From the NCBI RefSeq assembly GCF_003048535.1, contig NZ_PIRQ01000002.1, forward strand, positions 243,947 to 307,946: DNA of 64,000 nt. The letters run 5' to 3'. Position 1 is the stretch's first letter; each line of letters starts with the position of its first letter. The DNA comes from Campylobacter concisus (lineage in GTDB: Bacteria; Campylobacterota; Campylobacteria; Campylobacterales; Campylobacteraceae). The notes beneath the pieces are model-generated. The model did not search any database, was not told the origin of the DNA, and was given only the letters and a program-made list of their open reading frames with translations. Shown piece after piece: positions 54,479 to 63,770 of the stretch. The position numbers and the translations under genes were made by a program.

Positions 54479-55444
54479 TTACTCCTCTATAAAAATTTTC
54501 ATATCATCGTTATAAAGCTTCACATAAAGCGTCTTTTGACCAGCAAATTTATGTGTATCTGAAACATAATCCTCATAAAAACTCACACGAAAAAGCCTAT
54601 CGTTTTTAAGATTTGGATAAGGCGTGATGAGAAAATTTGAAAAACTAATGCGTTTTTTCTCTTTTTTAGAAAAAATAGCCCGCTTCATACTTTTAAATTT
54701 TTCCAAGCTCATACCATCGTATCGCTCAAAGTTTTTATCGTAAAATTTAAGATAGTTTTCAATGTCGCTCTCGCTCCATGTCTTTTTCCAGCCCAAAAGT
54801 CCAGAAATGATCACTGCAATATCTTTTGCGCTAGCTTCTGGGCGCTTATCTTCATAAATAAATGCAAGTGTTTTTTTGTGATCCACAACATCATCAAATT
54901 TCATCAAAGTATCATTTTGCATAGCCACGCAGCCTTTTGTTTTTAGCTCATCTGTCCTTTGACCATCGAGCGGATAGCCATGTATCCAAATACCACCACC
55001 ATTTCGCTTTGCAAGTTTGTCAAGCAAATTTGGATATGAAAGCGAAAATGCAAGTGGGCCAAGATATCTATCATTTGGGGTAAATCTACGTGTAAGCTGA
55101 TACACTCCAACCGGTGTTTTTAGATCGCCTTCAAGAAGCTTATCACCATTTTTGCCAACTATAACGCTTGAGCTAAAAAGCTTTTTTGTAATGCCGCCAT
55201 TATAAGAGATCACTTCAAGCTTCTTTTTAGTTTTATCAACTACACTCAGAAGTATCTCATTGTCATAATATCCATATCTGACATCCTTGCCCTCAAGCTT
55301 TTTTAGCCAGTAATCCTTACTTAAAATATTTTTTTCGATGGCATCGATAACAGCAGCAGAGCCATTTTTTAAGTAAATTTCTTCGTAATTTTGGGCAAAA
55401 AGACAAGGCGATAACGCGATGAAGAAAAATATAATTTTTTTCAA
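54479..55444 (-). CDS. L,D-transpeptidase-fold protein (Csd6/Pgp2-like, cell-shape peptidoglycan enzyme)
   Basis: 321 residues, signal peptide about 1-17. The YkuD-type core has the IHG motif with His155 and TKGC with Cys172 (17 residues apart), plus GDLKTPVGVYQLTRRF. In Campylobacter and Helicobacter the family member Pgp2/Csd6 trims tetrapeptides to tripeptides rather than cross-linking and keeps cells helical; the C-terminal NTF2-like part (about 205-321) matches that type. Operon with the small gene, alr and two exported unknowns. Confidence 0.85.
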   Translation of the reverse strand: MKKIIFFFIALSPCLFAQNYEEIYLKNGSAAVIDAIEKNILSKDYWLKKLEGKDVRYGYYDNEILLSVVDKTKKKLEVISYNGGITKKLFSSSVIVGKNGDKLLEGDLKTPVGVYQLTRRFTPNDRYLGPLAFSLSYPNLLDKLAKRNGGGIWIHGYPLDGQRTDELKTKGCVAMQNDTLMKFDDVVDHKKTLAFIYEDKRPEASAKDIAVIISGLLGWKKTWSESDIENYLKFYDKNFERYDGMSLEKFKSMKRAIFSKKEKKRISFSNFLITPYPNLKNDRLFRVSFYEDYVSDTHKFAGQKTLYVKLYNDDMKIFIEE

Positions 55445-55538
55445 GTGAAATATCCCAAAAAGTAAAATTTAGTCCGTAATTATATCCTAAAAAATTTATA
55501 TTTTTAGATTTTAAAGGTAAATTAAGTAGTTCTAAATG

Positions 55539-55544
55539 TATAAT
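55539..55544 (+). promoter_or_regulatory. -10 element of the copper-delivery operon
   Basis: Extended -10 TGTATAAT; transcription near 55551, about 30 bases before the ATG at 55582 (AAAGGA). It lies in the divergent region shared with the L,D-transpeptidase gene. Confidence 0.7.
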
Positions 55545-55581
55545 GTGAAAACCATTATTAATTTTATCACAAAGGAAAAAT

Positions 55582-56004
55582 ATGAAAAAAATCGTTTTTG
55601 GTGCGATGCTTGCAGCTTCTGCTCTTATGGCGGCTGATATCAGCCTAGAAAATGTTAGAGCTAGAGATACAAAACCTGGCACAAACAATAGTGCAATTTT
55701 TATGAATATAAAAAATGCTTCAAATTCTGATGTAAAGCTTATTGGCGCTCACTCAAGCGTTTGCAAAAGTACAGAAATTCATACACACAAAATGAATGAT
55801 GGTATGATGGCTATGGTTCAAATCGAAGATGCAGTGATCCCAAAAAATAGTGAAACAAAACTAGCTCCTGGCGGTTTACACATTATGCTTATGGATCTAA
55901 ATAAACCATTAAAAGATGGTGATAAAGTTGATTTAGAGCTAAAATTTAGCAATGGCGAGAGCATAAAGCTTGATAATATCGGAGTAACTAAAAACTTTAA
56001 ATAA
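55582..56004 (+). CDS. Periplasmic copper chaperone PCuAC
   Basis: 140 residues, signal peptide about 1-17. The copper site follows the family rule exactly: His67, ten residues, Met78, twenty-one residues, His100, one residue, Met102 (sequence HTHKMNDGMMAMV and LHIML). It would hand Cu(I) to SCO1 or to the CuA/CuB sites of cytochrome oxidase. It overlaps the next gene by one base (TAATG) and precedes the SCO1 gene; no oxidase subunit gene is in the window. Confidence 0.93.
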   Translation: MKKIVFGAMLAASALMAADISLENVRARDTKPGTNNSAIFMNIKNASNSDVKLIGAHSSVCKSTEIHTHKMNDGMMAMVQIEDAVIPKNSETKLAPGGLHIMLMDLNKPLKDGDKVDLELKFSNGESIKLDNIGVTKNFK

Positions 56005-56471
56005 TGAAAAAAATCATAATTATTTTTTCATTTATCTTTATTGTTTTAGGTGCTTTTTCGATAGGCTATAAGCTTATGACTACAAGCAAAGAAGATCCAC
56101 CTGAATTTGCCGATGTAAATACATCGCTAGATCCTTTAAAATGTGATCTAAACAATAAAGCTTGTGAGATGGAATTTAATGGCCAAAAGCTAAAAATAGA
56201 CATCTCACCAAGACCTATTTATGCTATGAGGCCTTTTAGCTTTAAAATCATTAACGGTAAAAATTTAGGGCTAAAAAATCCAAGTCTTGAAATAGACGGC
56301 ATAAATATGAATATGGGATCAATCAAAGCAAGACTTGAGCCAAGAGGCAATAACTTAACTGCTCAAGTAGTGCTAAGTGCTTGCGTTGTCGAGCTTATGA
56401 GATATAGATTTAAAGTACTTGATGACGAAAAAGAAACTGGTTTTTTTGTAGATCTTGATCTAAAATTATAG
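56004..56471 (+). CDS. Hypothetical membrane-anchored protein between PCuAC and SCO1
   Basis: 155 residues, not recognised. N-terminal membrane helix (about 4-22), then a periplasmic domain of about 125 residues, mainly beta. It has three or four cysteines (LKCDLN, KACEME, SACVVEL) and several methionines (INMNMGS, YAMRPF), a mix seen in copper-handling proteins. Position between two copper chaperones with one-base and nine-base spacings suggests a role in metal delivery or assembly, but no homology is claimed. Confidence 0.7.
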   Translation: MKKIIIIFSFIFIVLGAFSIGYKLMTTSKEDPPEFADVNTSLDPLKCDLNNKACEMEFNGQKLKIDISPRPIYAMRPFSFKIINGKNLGLKNPSLEIDGINMNMGSIKARLEPRGNNLTAQVVLSACVVELMRYRFKVLDDEKETGFFVDLDLKL

Positions 56472-56480
56472 AGGGTAACG

Positions 56481-57023
56481 ATGAAAAAGGCATTTTGGGG
56501 CTTAATAATAATCTTAATTTGTATAGGTGTTGCACTTTTGCTAATAAAGCCAAACAAGTATGATTTTAAGGCACTTTCACAAAATGGTGAAGTAAGTCTT
56601 AAAAATTATGACGGAAAGTACAAAGTTATATATTTTGGTTATCTTTTTTGCCCCGATGTCTGCCCTACTGCACTCTCTTTGATTGGCGATGAACTAAATA
56701 AACTAAAAAGAGATGACTTTGAGCTACTTTTTATTACGCTTGATCCTGAACGCGATACTCCTGAAAATTTAACTCTAATGGCAAAAAATTTCTACAAAGA
56801 TGCTGATGGATTAAAACTAAATGCCTTAAAAGAAGTGGCAAAAACCTATGGTGTAAAATTTCAAAAAGTCTGTCTTGAAAACTCAGCCATGGGATATTCC
56901 GTAGCACATAGCTCATCGATATATCTTATTGATAAAGCTGGAAATTTCTACAAAGAAATTTCAAATCTAACAAATGAAAACATTGCAGAGAATCTTTTAA
57001 ATCTAATTAAAGATAGGCCTTAA
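56481..57023 (+). CDS. SCO1/SenC-family copper delivery and thiol protein
   Basis: 180 residues, membrane-anchored by helix about 4-22. Copper site CPDVC (Cys57, Cys61) and His143 in VAHSSSIYLID, as in Sco proteins that load CuA of cytochrome oxidase or reduce thiols. The thioredoxin fold pattern continues with LDPERDTPE. Third gene of the PCuAC operon, ends at a bidirectional hairpin before the nap operon. AGGGTAACG lies before the ATG. Confidence 0.93.
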   Translation: MKKAFWGLIIILICIGVALLLIKPNKYDFKALSQNGEVSLKNYDGKYKVIYFGYLFCPDVCPTALSLIGDELNKLKRDDFELLFITLDPERDTPENLTLMAKNFYKDADGLKLNALKEVAKTYGVKFQKVCLENSAMGYSVAHSSSIYLIDKAGNFYKEISNLTNENIAENLLNLIKDRP

Positions 57024-57151
57024 AAGTTATAAAATTCTAGTAGCCTATCTGAATTAGTAGAAATTAAAATTATTTTTGTCTACTTGCCAAGAAACAAACA
57101 AAGAGGATTTAAATTTTATAGAGCTAAAAATAAAAATTTCTAAAAAGAGTC

Positions 57152-57169
57152 AAAGAGCCTTAGCTCTTT
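57152..57169. terminator. Bidirectional terminator between the SCO1 and nap operons
   Basis: Stem AAAGAGC / GCTCTTT with a CTTA loop, followed by TTTTATTA on the + strand and, on the - strand, by GACTCTTTTTAG. It serves the + strand copper operon, and the - strand nap operon ends just before it. Confidence 0.85.
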
Positions 57170-57172
57170 TTA

Positions 57173-57514
57173 TTACTTAACCTTATAGTGTACACTGCCA
57201 CCATATGCAATATCTTCAGCTTTTACATTATCGTTCATTAAAATTTCACTTATCCTGCCATTTTCTTCTAGCTTTTTCCTATTTTCTTCGGCATCCTCTT
57301 GATAGCTATAAACCATCGCAACGCTCACTACGCCGCTAATGCCCTCTATCATCTTAAAAATTCTGATCTCATCTTCGATGCTCTCTGAGCTAACGACCAC
57401 CACGATCCTATCGTCTGCGTCAGTTATTATTTCACACTCTTTTAGCTTTTTTATCTCATTTTTTACACTTTCATTTCTATTGTCCGTATAAACTATTAAA
57501 CTTGAAATATTCAT
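57173..57514 (-). CDS. napD: NapD-like maturation chaperone for NapA
   Basis: 113 residues, cytoplasmic, ferredoxin-like fold pattern: SSLIVYTDNRNESVKNEIKKLKECEI then DRIVVVVSS and the segment IFKMIEGISGVVSVAMVYSY (key: ISGV-x-SVAMVY), as in NapD, which binds the NapA Tat signal. The C-terminal half (about 80-113) is longer than in E. coli. Last gene of nap; ATGA overlap with napL. Identity rests partly on operon position. Confidence 0.88.
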   Translation of the reverse strand: MNISSLIVYTDNRNESVKNEIKKLKECEIITDADDRIVVVVSSESIEDEIRIFKMIEGISGVVSVAMVYSYQEDAEENRKKLEENGRISEILMNDNVKAEDIAYGGSVHYKVK

Positions 57515-58446
57515 TTAATTCTCCAAAACAAAATTTTATTCTCATAAGCTGAAGTTACGACTTCATTGTCGCTTATAAAAACTATACTATTTATCGTACT
57601 TTGCCCAGTTTTTAGCATTGCGATATTTTCTAAGCTTTTGCTATCAACTAAATTTACATCGCTCATCTCATCACTCATATAGGCCGCTACTCTACCATCA
57701 TCGCTAAGGCCGACGCCATAGACCAAAAAGCCGGTATTTATCTTTTTTAGGCTTCCAGCTGAAAATATCCCCACGATCCTGTCGGTGCCTCCGCTGATCA
57801 TGACGCCATTTTTATATGAGATGTCGTAGATATTGTCTGTATGAATGTCTAAAATTTGATCCATTTTTTTAGCTTTTATATTATAAAAGTAGACCTTCCC
57901 ACTCTCGCAAGCGATAGCTAGCCTGCTTCTGTCTTCATTTATCTCCATATCTGAGAGCATTGCAATTGAAATTTTAAAGCTGTCATAAATTTCACCACTT
58001 TTTAAGTTTAAAAAGTAAATTTCATTGCTGATTGAAGCAAGTGCAATATGCTCATCATCTAAAAATAATGCCTTTTTTGTCGCTTGATTTGGTATTTTTA
58101 TGCTTTTCATCTGCCCATTTTCTCTTATATAAAGCACCTTTGTAGCATAGTCACCCTCACTTAGGATGAGTATCTTGCCATTTAACTCATCAACGTTTAG
58201 AATTTTTGGTCTTTCGTGATCACTAACGTAGGTTTTTATATCATCCATCTTAATGATCTCTTCAAATTTAGACTCTTTAGGATCATAAATTTCAACCGTC
58301 CCTCCATCAGTCGCGATAAAGAGTTTGCCATTTATTAGCGTTGTGTTTAGCACATTTGCACTAGCCTCTATTTGCTTATATGGCGTAGTGATCTCGCTTG
58401 CAAAGATAAAATTTAATAGACAAAAAATAAAAAACAAAGCTCTCAT
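57511..58446 (-). CDS. napL: NapL, beta-propeller-like periplasmic protein of the nap operon
   Basis: 311 residues, Sec signal about 1-17 (FCLLNFIFASEI). Repeated blade-like segments (FIATDGGTVEIYDPK, IALASISNEIYFLNLKSGE, LAIACESGKVYFYNIK and VMISGGTDRIVGIFSAG) indicate a WD40-type propeller. It is known only in Campylobacter-type nap operons and affects nitrate-reductase assembly or electron flow modestly; the exact role is not established. It overlaps napF and napD. Confidence 0.85.
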   Translation of the reverse strand: MRALFFIFCLLNFIFASEITTPYKQIEASANVLNTTLINGKLFIATDGGTVEIYDPKESKFEEIIKMDDIKTYVSDHERPKILNVDELNGKILILSEGDYATKVLYIRENGQMKSIKIPNQATKKALFLDDEHIALASISNEIYFLNLKSGEIYDSFKISIAMLSDMEINEDRSRLAIACESGKVYFYNIKAKKMDQILDIHTDNIYDISYKNGVMISGGTDRIVGIFSAGSLKKINTGFLVYGVGLSDDGRVAAYMSDEMSDVNLVDSKSLENIAMLKTGQSTINSIVFISDNEVVTSAYENKILFWRIK

Positions 58447-58910
58447 AAGGCCTCCATTTGAAGTGATTTTTTAAAGCAAACATCAAAGCACTCGCCGCAA
58501 CTTACGCAGTTTTGATTAATAATAGGTCTAAAAACACCAAGAAATTCGACTGCTTTAAATTTGCAAGCATCAAGGCAGTTGTAGCAGATTGTATTGTTCC
58601 ATGCTAGACAGCTAGAAACATCGATGCTAACTTTTGCATTTATACTCTTTGGTGAGTTTAAGCTTAATGTCTTCTTACCAAGACTCTCGCAAGCATTTGC
58701 GCACTCTTCGCAAAAGTCACAGCCCAGCTTTTTAACTTTAAAAACTACCCTTTCATTTTCAAAGCTAAGAAGCTCTTTTTCACAAGCATTTACGCAGCTA
58801 GCATCGCATCCATCGCAGTCAAACTCACCGCTAAAAAATGGCGGAGTTATAAATTTGGGAGCAGGTTTTGCCCCCAAAATTTTACTAAAAAGCTCTCGCC
58901 TGCTTTGCAT
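58443..58910 (-). CDS. napF: NapF-like ferredoxin of the nap operon
   Basis: 155 residues, several [4Fe-4S] motifs: CDGCDASCVNAC, CDFCEECANAC and CVSCGECFDVC are three clear cysteine clusters, plus a looser fourth in the middle (CYNCLDAC). The N-terminus is MQSRRELFSK, a twin-arginine-like start without a hydrophobic signal, typical of the cytoplasmic NapF that helps insert Fe-S in NapA. Present in many non-jejuni Campylobacter but missing in C. jejuni. It overlaps napB and napL. Confidence 0.88.
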   Translation of the reverse strand: MQSRRELFSKILGAKPAPKFITPPFFSGEFDCDGCDASCVNACEKELLSFENERVVFKVKKLGCDFCEECANACESLGKKTLSLNSPKSINAKVSIDVSSCLAWNNTICYNCLDACKFKAVEFLGVFRPIINQNCVSCGECFDVCFKKSLQMEAL

Positions 58911-59437
58911 TATTTAACACCATCGTTTAAAACATCTAGCAAGTTTGATTTATGAGTGCCGTTTTTATCTCTAAAATCAGGCTTAAATTTATTACCAACT
59001 AGCTGAGTTAAGCCAGTTTGTTGCTCAACGTGGCATGTTGTGCAGTTATATCTTTCATCATCAAGCTTGCCTGCAAGATCTTTTTTATTTCTGATGTCAT
59101 AAAGGTGAGATGATGGTATCGGTGTTGCTCCACTATCTTTTGCAAACTCAGGCATATGGCAGGTTACGCACATATTCATATCCTTTGTGATAGGCACTAA
59201 ACCCTCAGTATCGTGTGGGATAAATGGTGGTGCATTTTCAAAAGACCTATCAAATTTCTTTGACATACCAGCTGGCTCTTTTGTGTAGTTCACATCTTTT
59301 AATACAACGTCTTTATCGTCTAGCAAATCGATATTTCTAAAGCCGATTTGCGAATCACTAATGCTTGGATTATTAAAAGCACATGCCGCAAAAAACGCAG
59401 CACACAATCCTCCAAGCATCATTATTTTTATTTTCAT
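58910..59437 (-). CDS. napB: NapB, dihaem cytochrome c of periplasmic nitrate reductase
   Basis: 175 residues. Two CxxCH haem sites: CVTCHMPEF and CTTCHVEQQ, about 37 residues apart, with histidines for the sixth ligands. The N-terminal hydrophobic part ends FFAACAFNN; it could be a Sec signal or a lipobox, in which case NapB is a lipoprotein. Electron donor to NapA, matured by CcsBA. It overlaps napH (ATGA). Confidence 0.93.
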   Translation of the reverse strand: MKIKIMMLGGLCAAFFAACAFNNPSISDSQIGFRNIDLLDDKDVVLKDVNYTKEPAGMSKKFDRSFENAPPFIPHDTEGLVPITKDMNMCVTCHMPEFAKDSGATPIPSSHLYDIRNKKDLAGKLDDERYNCTTCHVEQQTGLTQLVGNKFKPDFRDKNGTHKSNLLDVLNDGVK

Positions 59438-60225
59438 TTTTCTCTCCTTAAATTTCTAATACTAAATTTCAAAGCCCCGTCTCCACAAACATCAATGCAC
59501 CTACCACAGCTTATGCACTCGCTTGAGCTTACCGAGCGGCTCTCTTTACCGATCATATCAAGCACTTGCATCTCTGGACAAATAAGCTTACATTTCATAC
59601 ATTTTGTACAAGCCTGGGCATCATGTTTTACTCTAATTAGGGCAAATTTTGAGATGATGGCATAAAAGGCACCAAGTGGACAAACGTGCGAGCAAATGCC
59701 ACGCTTTAACACAAACATATCAAAAGCAATGATCGCAACCGCTATGCCTAAAGCACTAGCTGAGCCGTAAATAACGCCACGCTGAATAATGCCAATATAG
59801 CTAACGCTCTCAAATACCGGATAAGACAAAGCAAGGCTTAATATAAGAGCAAGAGCCAGCAAGTAATAACGTAAATTTTTACTCACATTTAAGATTTTTT
59901 CGCCCTTAAAGCCAAATTTCTCTCTTAGCTTAAAAGCGATATCGGTTAGTAAATTTATTGGGCATATCCACGAACAAAACGCTCTTGGAGCAACTAGCGC
60001 GTAAAATGCAAAGATAATGCCAGCTCCAATAATTGCATTTATGCCGACACTAAAGCTTGCAAGTAAAATTTGAACCAAAGCAAATGGATCACTTAGTGGA
60101 ATTTTTCCAAAAAGCAAAGATGAGCTTAAATTTCCGCTAAGTATCTTAACTCCATAAAAATTTCCTAGGACAAATAGTGCTAGGATAGAAATTTGAGTTA
60201 TTCGTCTTAAGATTAAAAATTTCAT
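59434..60225 (-). CDS. napH: NapH, membrane quinol dehydrogenase subunit
   Basis: 263 residues with four membrane spans (about 14-32, 55-80, 113-132 and 151-169). Conserved CSWICP and CSHVCP motifs on the cytoplasmic side and two ferredoxin sites, CTKCMKCKLIC and CISCGRCIDVC, near the C-terminus. With NapG it takes electrons from menaquinol. It overlaps napG and napB by 4 bases. Confidence 0.94.
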   Translation of the reverse strand: MKFLILRRITQISILALFVLGNFYGVKILSGNLSSSLLFGKIPLSDPFALVQILLASFSVGINAIIGAGIIFAFYALVAPRAFCSWICPINLLTDIAFKLREKFGFKGEKILNVSKNLRYYLLALALILSLALSYPVFESVSYIGIIQRGVIYGSASALGIAVAIIAFDMFVLKRGICSHVCPLGAFYAIISKFALIRVKHDAQACTKCMKCKLICPEMQVLDMIGKESRSVSSSECISCGRCIDVCGDGALKFSIRNLRREK

Positions 60226-60989
60226 AGCTCACCACCATTTAGATAATCAGTCGCTTTTTTAATGTCAAGCTTTATTTTGCTGTCTGCATCGTCTATGCGT
60301 CTTTCATCTTCTTTTATCCAGCCTTTGACGTAGTTATCGCCTACTTTGCCAAGCACCGCGTCACGGTTTAGCACGGTAATGGCTGCTTTTTTAGTGATAC
60401 AGGCTCGCTCACATAGGCCACATCCAGTGCAAATGTCACTATCGACCACTGGAAGTAAAAAGGCATGCTTTTGCGTCCTTTCGTTGCGGCGGTATTCAAG
60501 ATACAAGGCTTTATCTAAAAGAGGACAAGCCCTATAACAAGCATCGCACTGTATACCCCAGTGTGCCACGCAGTTTTTCATATCAACCACCGCAACGCCC
60601 ATTTTGGCCTTATTTATATCAAGCTTGCCTTTTGTGCTTACTAAATTTACGTCCAAAGCTCCAGTCGGACAGGCTGGCACACAAGGGATATTTTCACACA
60701 TATAGCAAGGAATTTTTCTAGGCTCAAAATAAGGCGTTCCAATGCTTATGCCATCTTCTAGCGATGAGAGCTTTAGCGTATCAAATGGACAAGCTTCTAC
60801 GCAAAGCCCACACCTAATGCAGCTTTGTAAAAATTGCTTCTCTTCTTTTGCACCAGGAGGCCTAAGAAGCATAAGTGGCGAAGCTTTGGCACTAAGCGAC
60901 CAAACAAAGCCTCCGCCAAGAGCCAAAAGTGCTACTTTTGCTCCAAATTTTAAAGCCTCTCGCCTACTTGAAAATCCCATATCGCTCAC
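60222..60989 (-). CDS. napG: NapG, Fe-S ferredoxin-type quinol dehydrogenase
   Basis: 255 residues with four [4Fe-4S] motifs in order: CIRCGLCVEACP, CENIPCVPACP (with preceding C), CDACYRACP and CTGCGLCERAC. The twin-arginine start SSRREALKFGAKVALLALGG indicates Tat export. Together with NapH it transfers electrons to NapB. The start is adjacent to the napA stop. Confidence 0.95.
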   Translation of the reverse strand: MSDMGFSSRREALKFGAKVALLALGGGFVWSLSAKASPLMLLRPPGAKEEKQFLQSCIRCGLCVEACPFDTLKLSSLEDGISIGTPYFEPRKIPCYMCENIPCVPACPTGALDVNLVSTKGKLDINKAKMGVAVVDMKNCVAHWGIQCDACYRACPLLDKALYLEYRRNERTQKHAFLLPVVDSDICTGCGLCERACITKKAAITVLNRDAVLGKVGDNYVKGWIKEDERRIDDADSKIKLDIKKATDYLNGGEL

Positions 60990-63770
60990 CTATGCTTTAT
61001 AAATTTTAACCGCACACTTTTTATAATCAGTCTCTTTTGAGATTGGGCAAGTAGCGTCTAGTGTGACTTTATTGATAAATACGTTTTCATCAAACCAAGG
61101 CACATAAATAAGACCTACTGGTGGCTTATTTCTACCTTTTAGATCAACTCTTGCTTTTACCTTGCCACGACGTGATTCGACCCAAACGATCTCATTTTGC
61201 ATTACGCCAAGATTTTTAGCATCATCTTCATGCATATAGCAAAGTGCCTCTGGAACAGCCCTATAAAGCTCAGGAACACGCATGGTCATAGTGCCTGAGT
61301 GCCAGTGCTCTAGAACACGGCCAGTACATAGCCAGAACGGATACTCTTTGCTTGGCATCTCGCATGGATCCATGTAAGGGCGGAAGAAAATTTTTGCTTT
61401 GTTTGCAAGAGATGTTTTATCTTTATTTGTAACGCCTTTTAGATCGCCTGTTGGAAGAGCTGCATTTTTGTTGCCGTAGAATGCAAATTTCTCATTTGGG
61501 GCAGCTTTTTTAGCGTATGGGTCAAATTTAGTATTAAATCTCCACTGAGTCTCTTTGCCATCAACTACTGGCCATCTAAGACCTCTTACCTTATGGTATG
61601 TGTCAAAATCAGCTAGGTCGTGACCATGTCCAACACCAAATTTTCTATACTCTTCCCAAAGATATTTATGGACGAAAAATCCATATCCTTTAAATTCTTT
61701 GCCATCTGAGCCGATCACCTTTCTGCTATCGCCAAATACTTCTGTATTGTCGTAGTTTTCTATGATCGGATCGTTTGCACTAAATTTCTTAGCCTCTTCG
61801 TTAGCAAAAAGTACATCAAATAGCGTATCTTCTTCGCTATACCCCATAGCTTTTGCAGCATCAAGCACATTTGGAAGTGTAACTTTGTCATTTACTTTTT
61901 TCTCACCCCAAACATCTTTTAGCTTAAAGCGTTTACTAAACTCCATCATTTGCCAAATATCAGGCATCGCTTCGCCAACCGGAAGTACTTGCTGTCTCCA
62001 GTGTTGTGTTCTTCTCTCGGCGTTACCGTATGCGCCCCATTTTTCATAGATCATCGCAGTTGGGAGGATAAGGTCAGCTACTTTTGCAGAAATTCCTGGA
62101 TAAGGATCGCTTACAACGATGAAGTTATCCATCTCACGAGCTGCTTTTATCCAGTGGTTTGCATTTGCAGTATTTTGCCATGGGTTGTTTACTTGAACCC
62201 AGATAAATTTAACCTTACCATCTTCAAGATCACGCATCATTTTTACGTAGTGAGAAGCGAGCACACCACTTAGTGTTCCAGCAGGAAGTTTCCAAATTTT
62301 TTCAGTTATCTCTCTATGTTTTGGATTCTCAATAACCATGTCAGCTGGTAAGCGGTGAACAAATGTTCCAACCTCTCTTGCAGTACCACACGCACTTGGT
62401 TGGCCAGTTAGAGAAAACGCTCCTGAGCCTGGAAGTGCTTGTTTACCAAGCAAGAAATGAACCATATAAGCTTGCTCATTTACCCATGTACCACGTTGGT
62501 GTTGGTTAAAGCCCATAGTCCAGAAACTTACGACTTTGCGGTTTTTCTCTATATAAAGATCAGCAAGTGCTTTTAATTTTTTCTTAAATTCTTCTATATC
62601 TTCGTTTGGATCGCCCTTTGCCACCTTTGCTGTAAAGTCAAGCGTGTAAGGCGCAAGAGCTTTTTTAAACTCTTCAAATGTTATTTGCCAATGTGCGCCA
62701 GATTTTGCAGCATTTTTATTTTCTAGCGTATCGCCAGCTTTTAGTCCAAGATATGCAAGTGTAACACCCTCAGCTTCACTTAGCACCTTTGACTTCTCAG
62801 TAGCAGCAGTATCTAGCTCGCTTGGAGCATATTTTTTATGATGAATATCTGGACGAAGACCATATCCGATATCGGCTGGACCAGTTGTAAATACACAGTG
62901 TTTTTTAACAAATTCTTCATCGATCATCTCTGGGTGGTTATAAACTATCTCACGAGCGATGTAGTTCCAGATAGCAAGGTCAGATGACGGAGCAAAGATG
63001 ATCTCTATATCAGCCAAATTTGATGTTCTAGTTGAATATGTGCTTAAATTTACAACCTTTACTCTATCAGGATCGCTAAGCTTTCTATCGCTTACGCGTG
63101 CCCAAAGGATCGGGTGCATCTCAGCCATATTTGCGCCCCAAGCCACAATAGTATCAGTTAGTTCGATATCATCAAAACAGCCTGATGGCTCGTCTATACC
63201 AAAAACTTGCATAAAGCCAACAACCGCGCTTGCCATGCAGTGTCTTGCGTTTGGATCGATGCTATTGCTTCTAAAGCCACCTTTTATAAGCTTAACTGCA
63301 GCGTAACCTTCTGGAATTGTATATTGACCAGAGCCTAGAACTCCGATGCCATGAGGGCCTAGCTCATTATATGCTTTTCTAAACTGAGCCTCCATAACAT
63401 CAAATGCTTGCTTCCAGCTTACTTGCTTAAATTTACCTTTTTTATCAAATTCGCCTTTTTCATTTACACGCAAAAGCGGATGAGTGATCCTATCCTCGCC
63501 GTACATGATCTTAGCATTAAAATAGCCTTTAATGCAGTTTAGACCACGATTTACTGGTGCTTCTGGATCTCCTTTTACAGCTACTATCTTGCCTTCTTTT
63601 GTAGCGACCATGATACCACAGCCTGTCCCACAAAACCTACAAGCGGCTTTATCCCAGCGCCAGCCTTTTTCGGCTTCGCTTGCTGCACTTAGCGAGCTTG
63701 GTACGGCTATACCAGCACTAGCACAAGCAGCACTAGCCGCAGCACTTTTTATGAATTCTCGTCGATTCAT
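60990..63770 (-). CDS. napA: NapA, catalytic subunit of periplasmic nitrate reductase
   Basis: Molybdoenzyme (bis-MGD) reducing nitrate to nitrite in the periplasm. 926 residues. Tat signal [14 protein letters not shown]... about 1-30. The [4Fe-4S] ligands are Cys44, 47, 51 and 79; the molybdenum-ligating cysteine is Cys178 in [12 protein letters not shown]. Length and insertions match the Campylobacter form (about 925). First gene of the operon, with AGGAGAAAGA as ribosome-binding site. NapD is the likely chaperone for its export. Confidence 0.97.
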   Translation of the reverse strand: MNRREFIKSAAASAACASAGIAVPSSLSAASEAEKGWRWDKAACRFCGTGCGIMVATKEGKIVAVKGDPEAPVNRGLNCIKGYFNAKIMYGEDRITHPLLRVNEKGEFDKKGKFKQVSWKQAFDVMEAQFRKAYNELGPHGIGVLGSGQYTIPEGYAAVKLIKGGFRSNSIDPNARHCMASAVVGFMQVFGIDEPSGCFDDIELTDTIVAWGANMAEMHPILWARVSDRKLSDPDRVKVVNLSTYSTRTSNLADIEIIFAPSSDLAIWNYIAREIVYNHPEMIDEEFVKKHCVFTTGPADIGYGLRPDIHHKKYAPSELDTAATEKSKVLSEAEGVTLAYLGLKAGDTLENKNAAKSGAHWQITFEEFKKALAPYTLDFTAKVAKGDPNEDIEEFKKKLKALADLYIEKNRKVVSFWTMGFNQHQRGTWVNEQAYMVHFLLGKQALPGSGAFSLTGQPSACGTAREVGTFVHRLPADMVIENPKHREITEKIWKLPAGTLSGVLASHYVKMMRDLEDGKVKFIWVQVNNPWQNTANANHWIKAAREMDNFIVVSDPYPGISAKVADLILPTAMIYEKWGAYGNAERRTQHWRQQVLPVGEAMPDIWQMMEFSKRFKLKDVWGEKKVNDKVTLPNVLDAAKAMGYSEEDTLFDVLFANEEAKKFSANDPIIENYDNTEVFGDSRKVIGSDGKEFKGYGFFVHKYLWEEYRKFGVGHGHDLADFDTYHKVRGLRWPVVDGKETQWRFNTKFDPYAKKAAPNEKFAFYGNKNAALPTGDLKGVTNKDKTSLANKAKIFFRPYMDPCEMPSKEYPFWLCTGRVLEHWHSGTMTMRVPELYRAVPEALCYMHEDDAKNLGVMQNEIVWVESRRGKVKARVDLKGRNKPPVGLIYVPWFDENVFINKVTLDATCPISKETDYKKCAVKIYKA

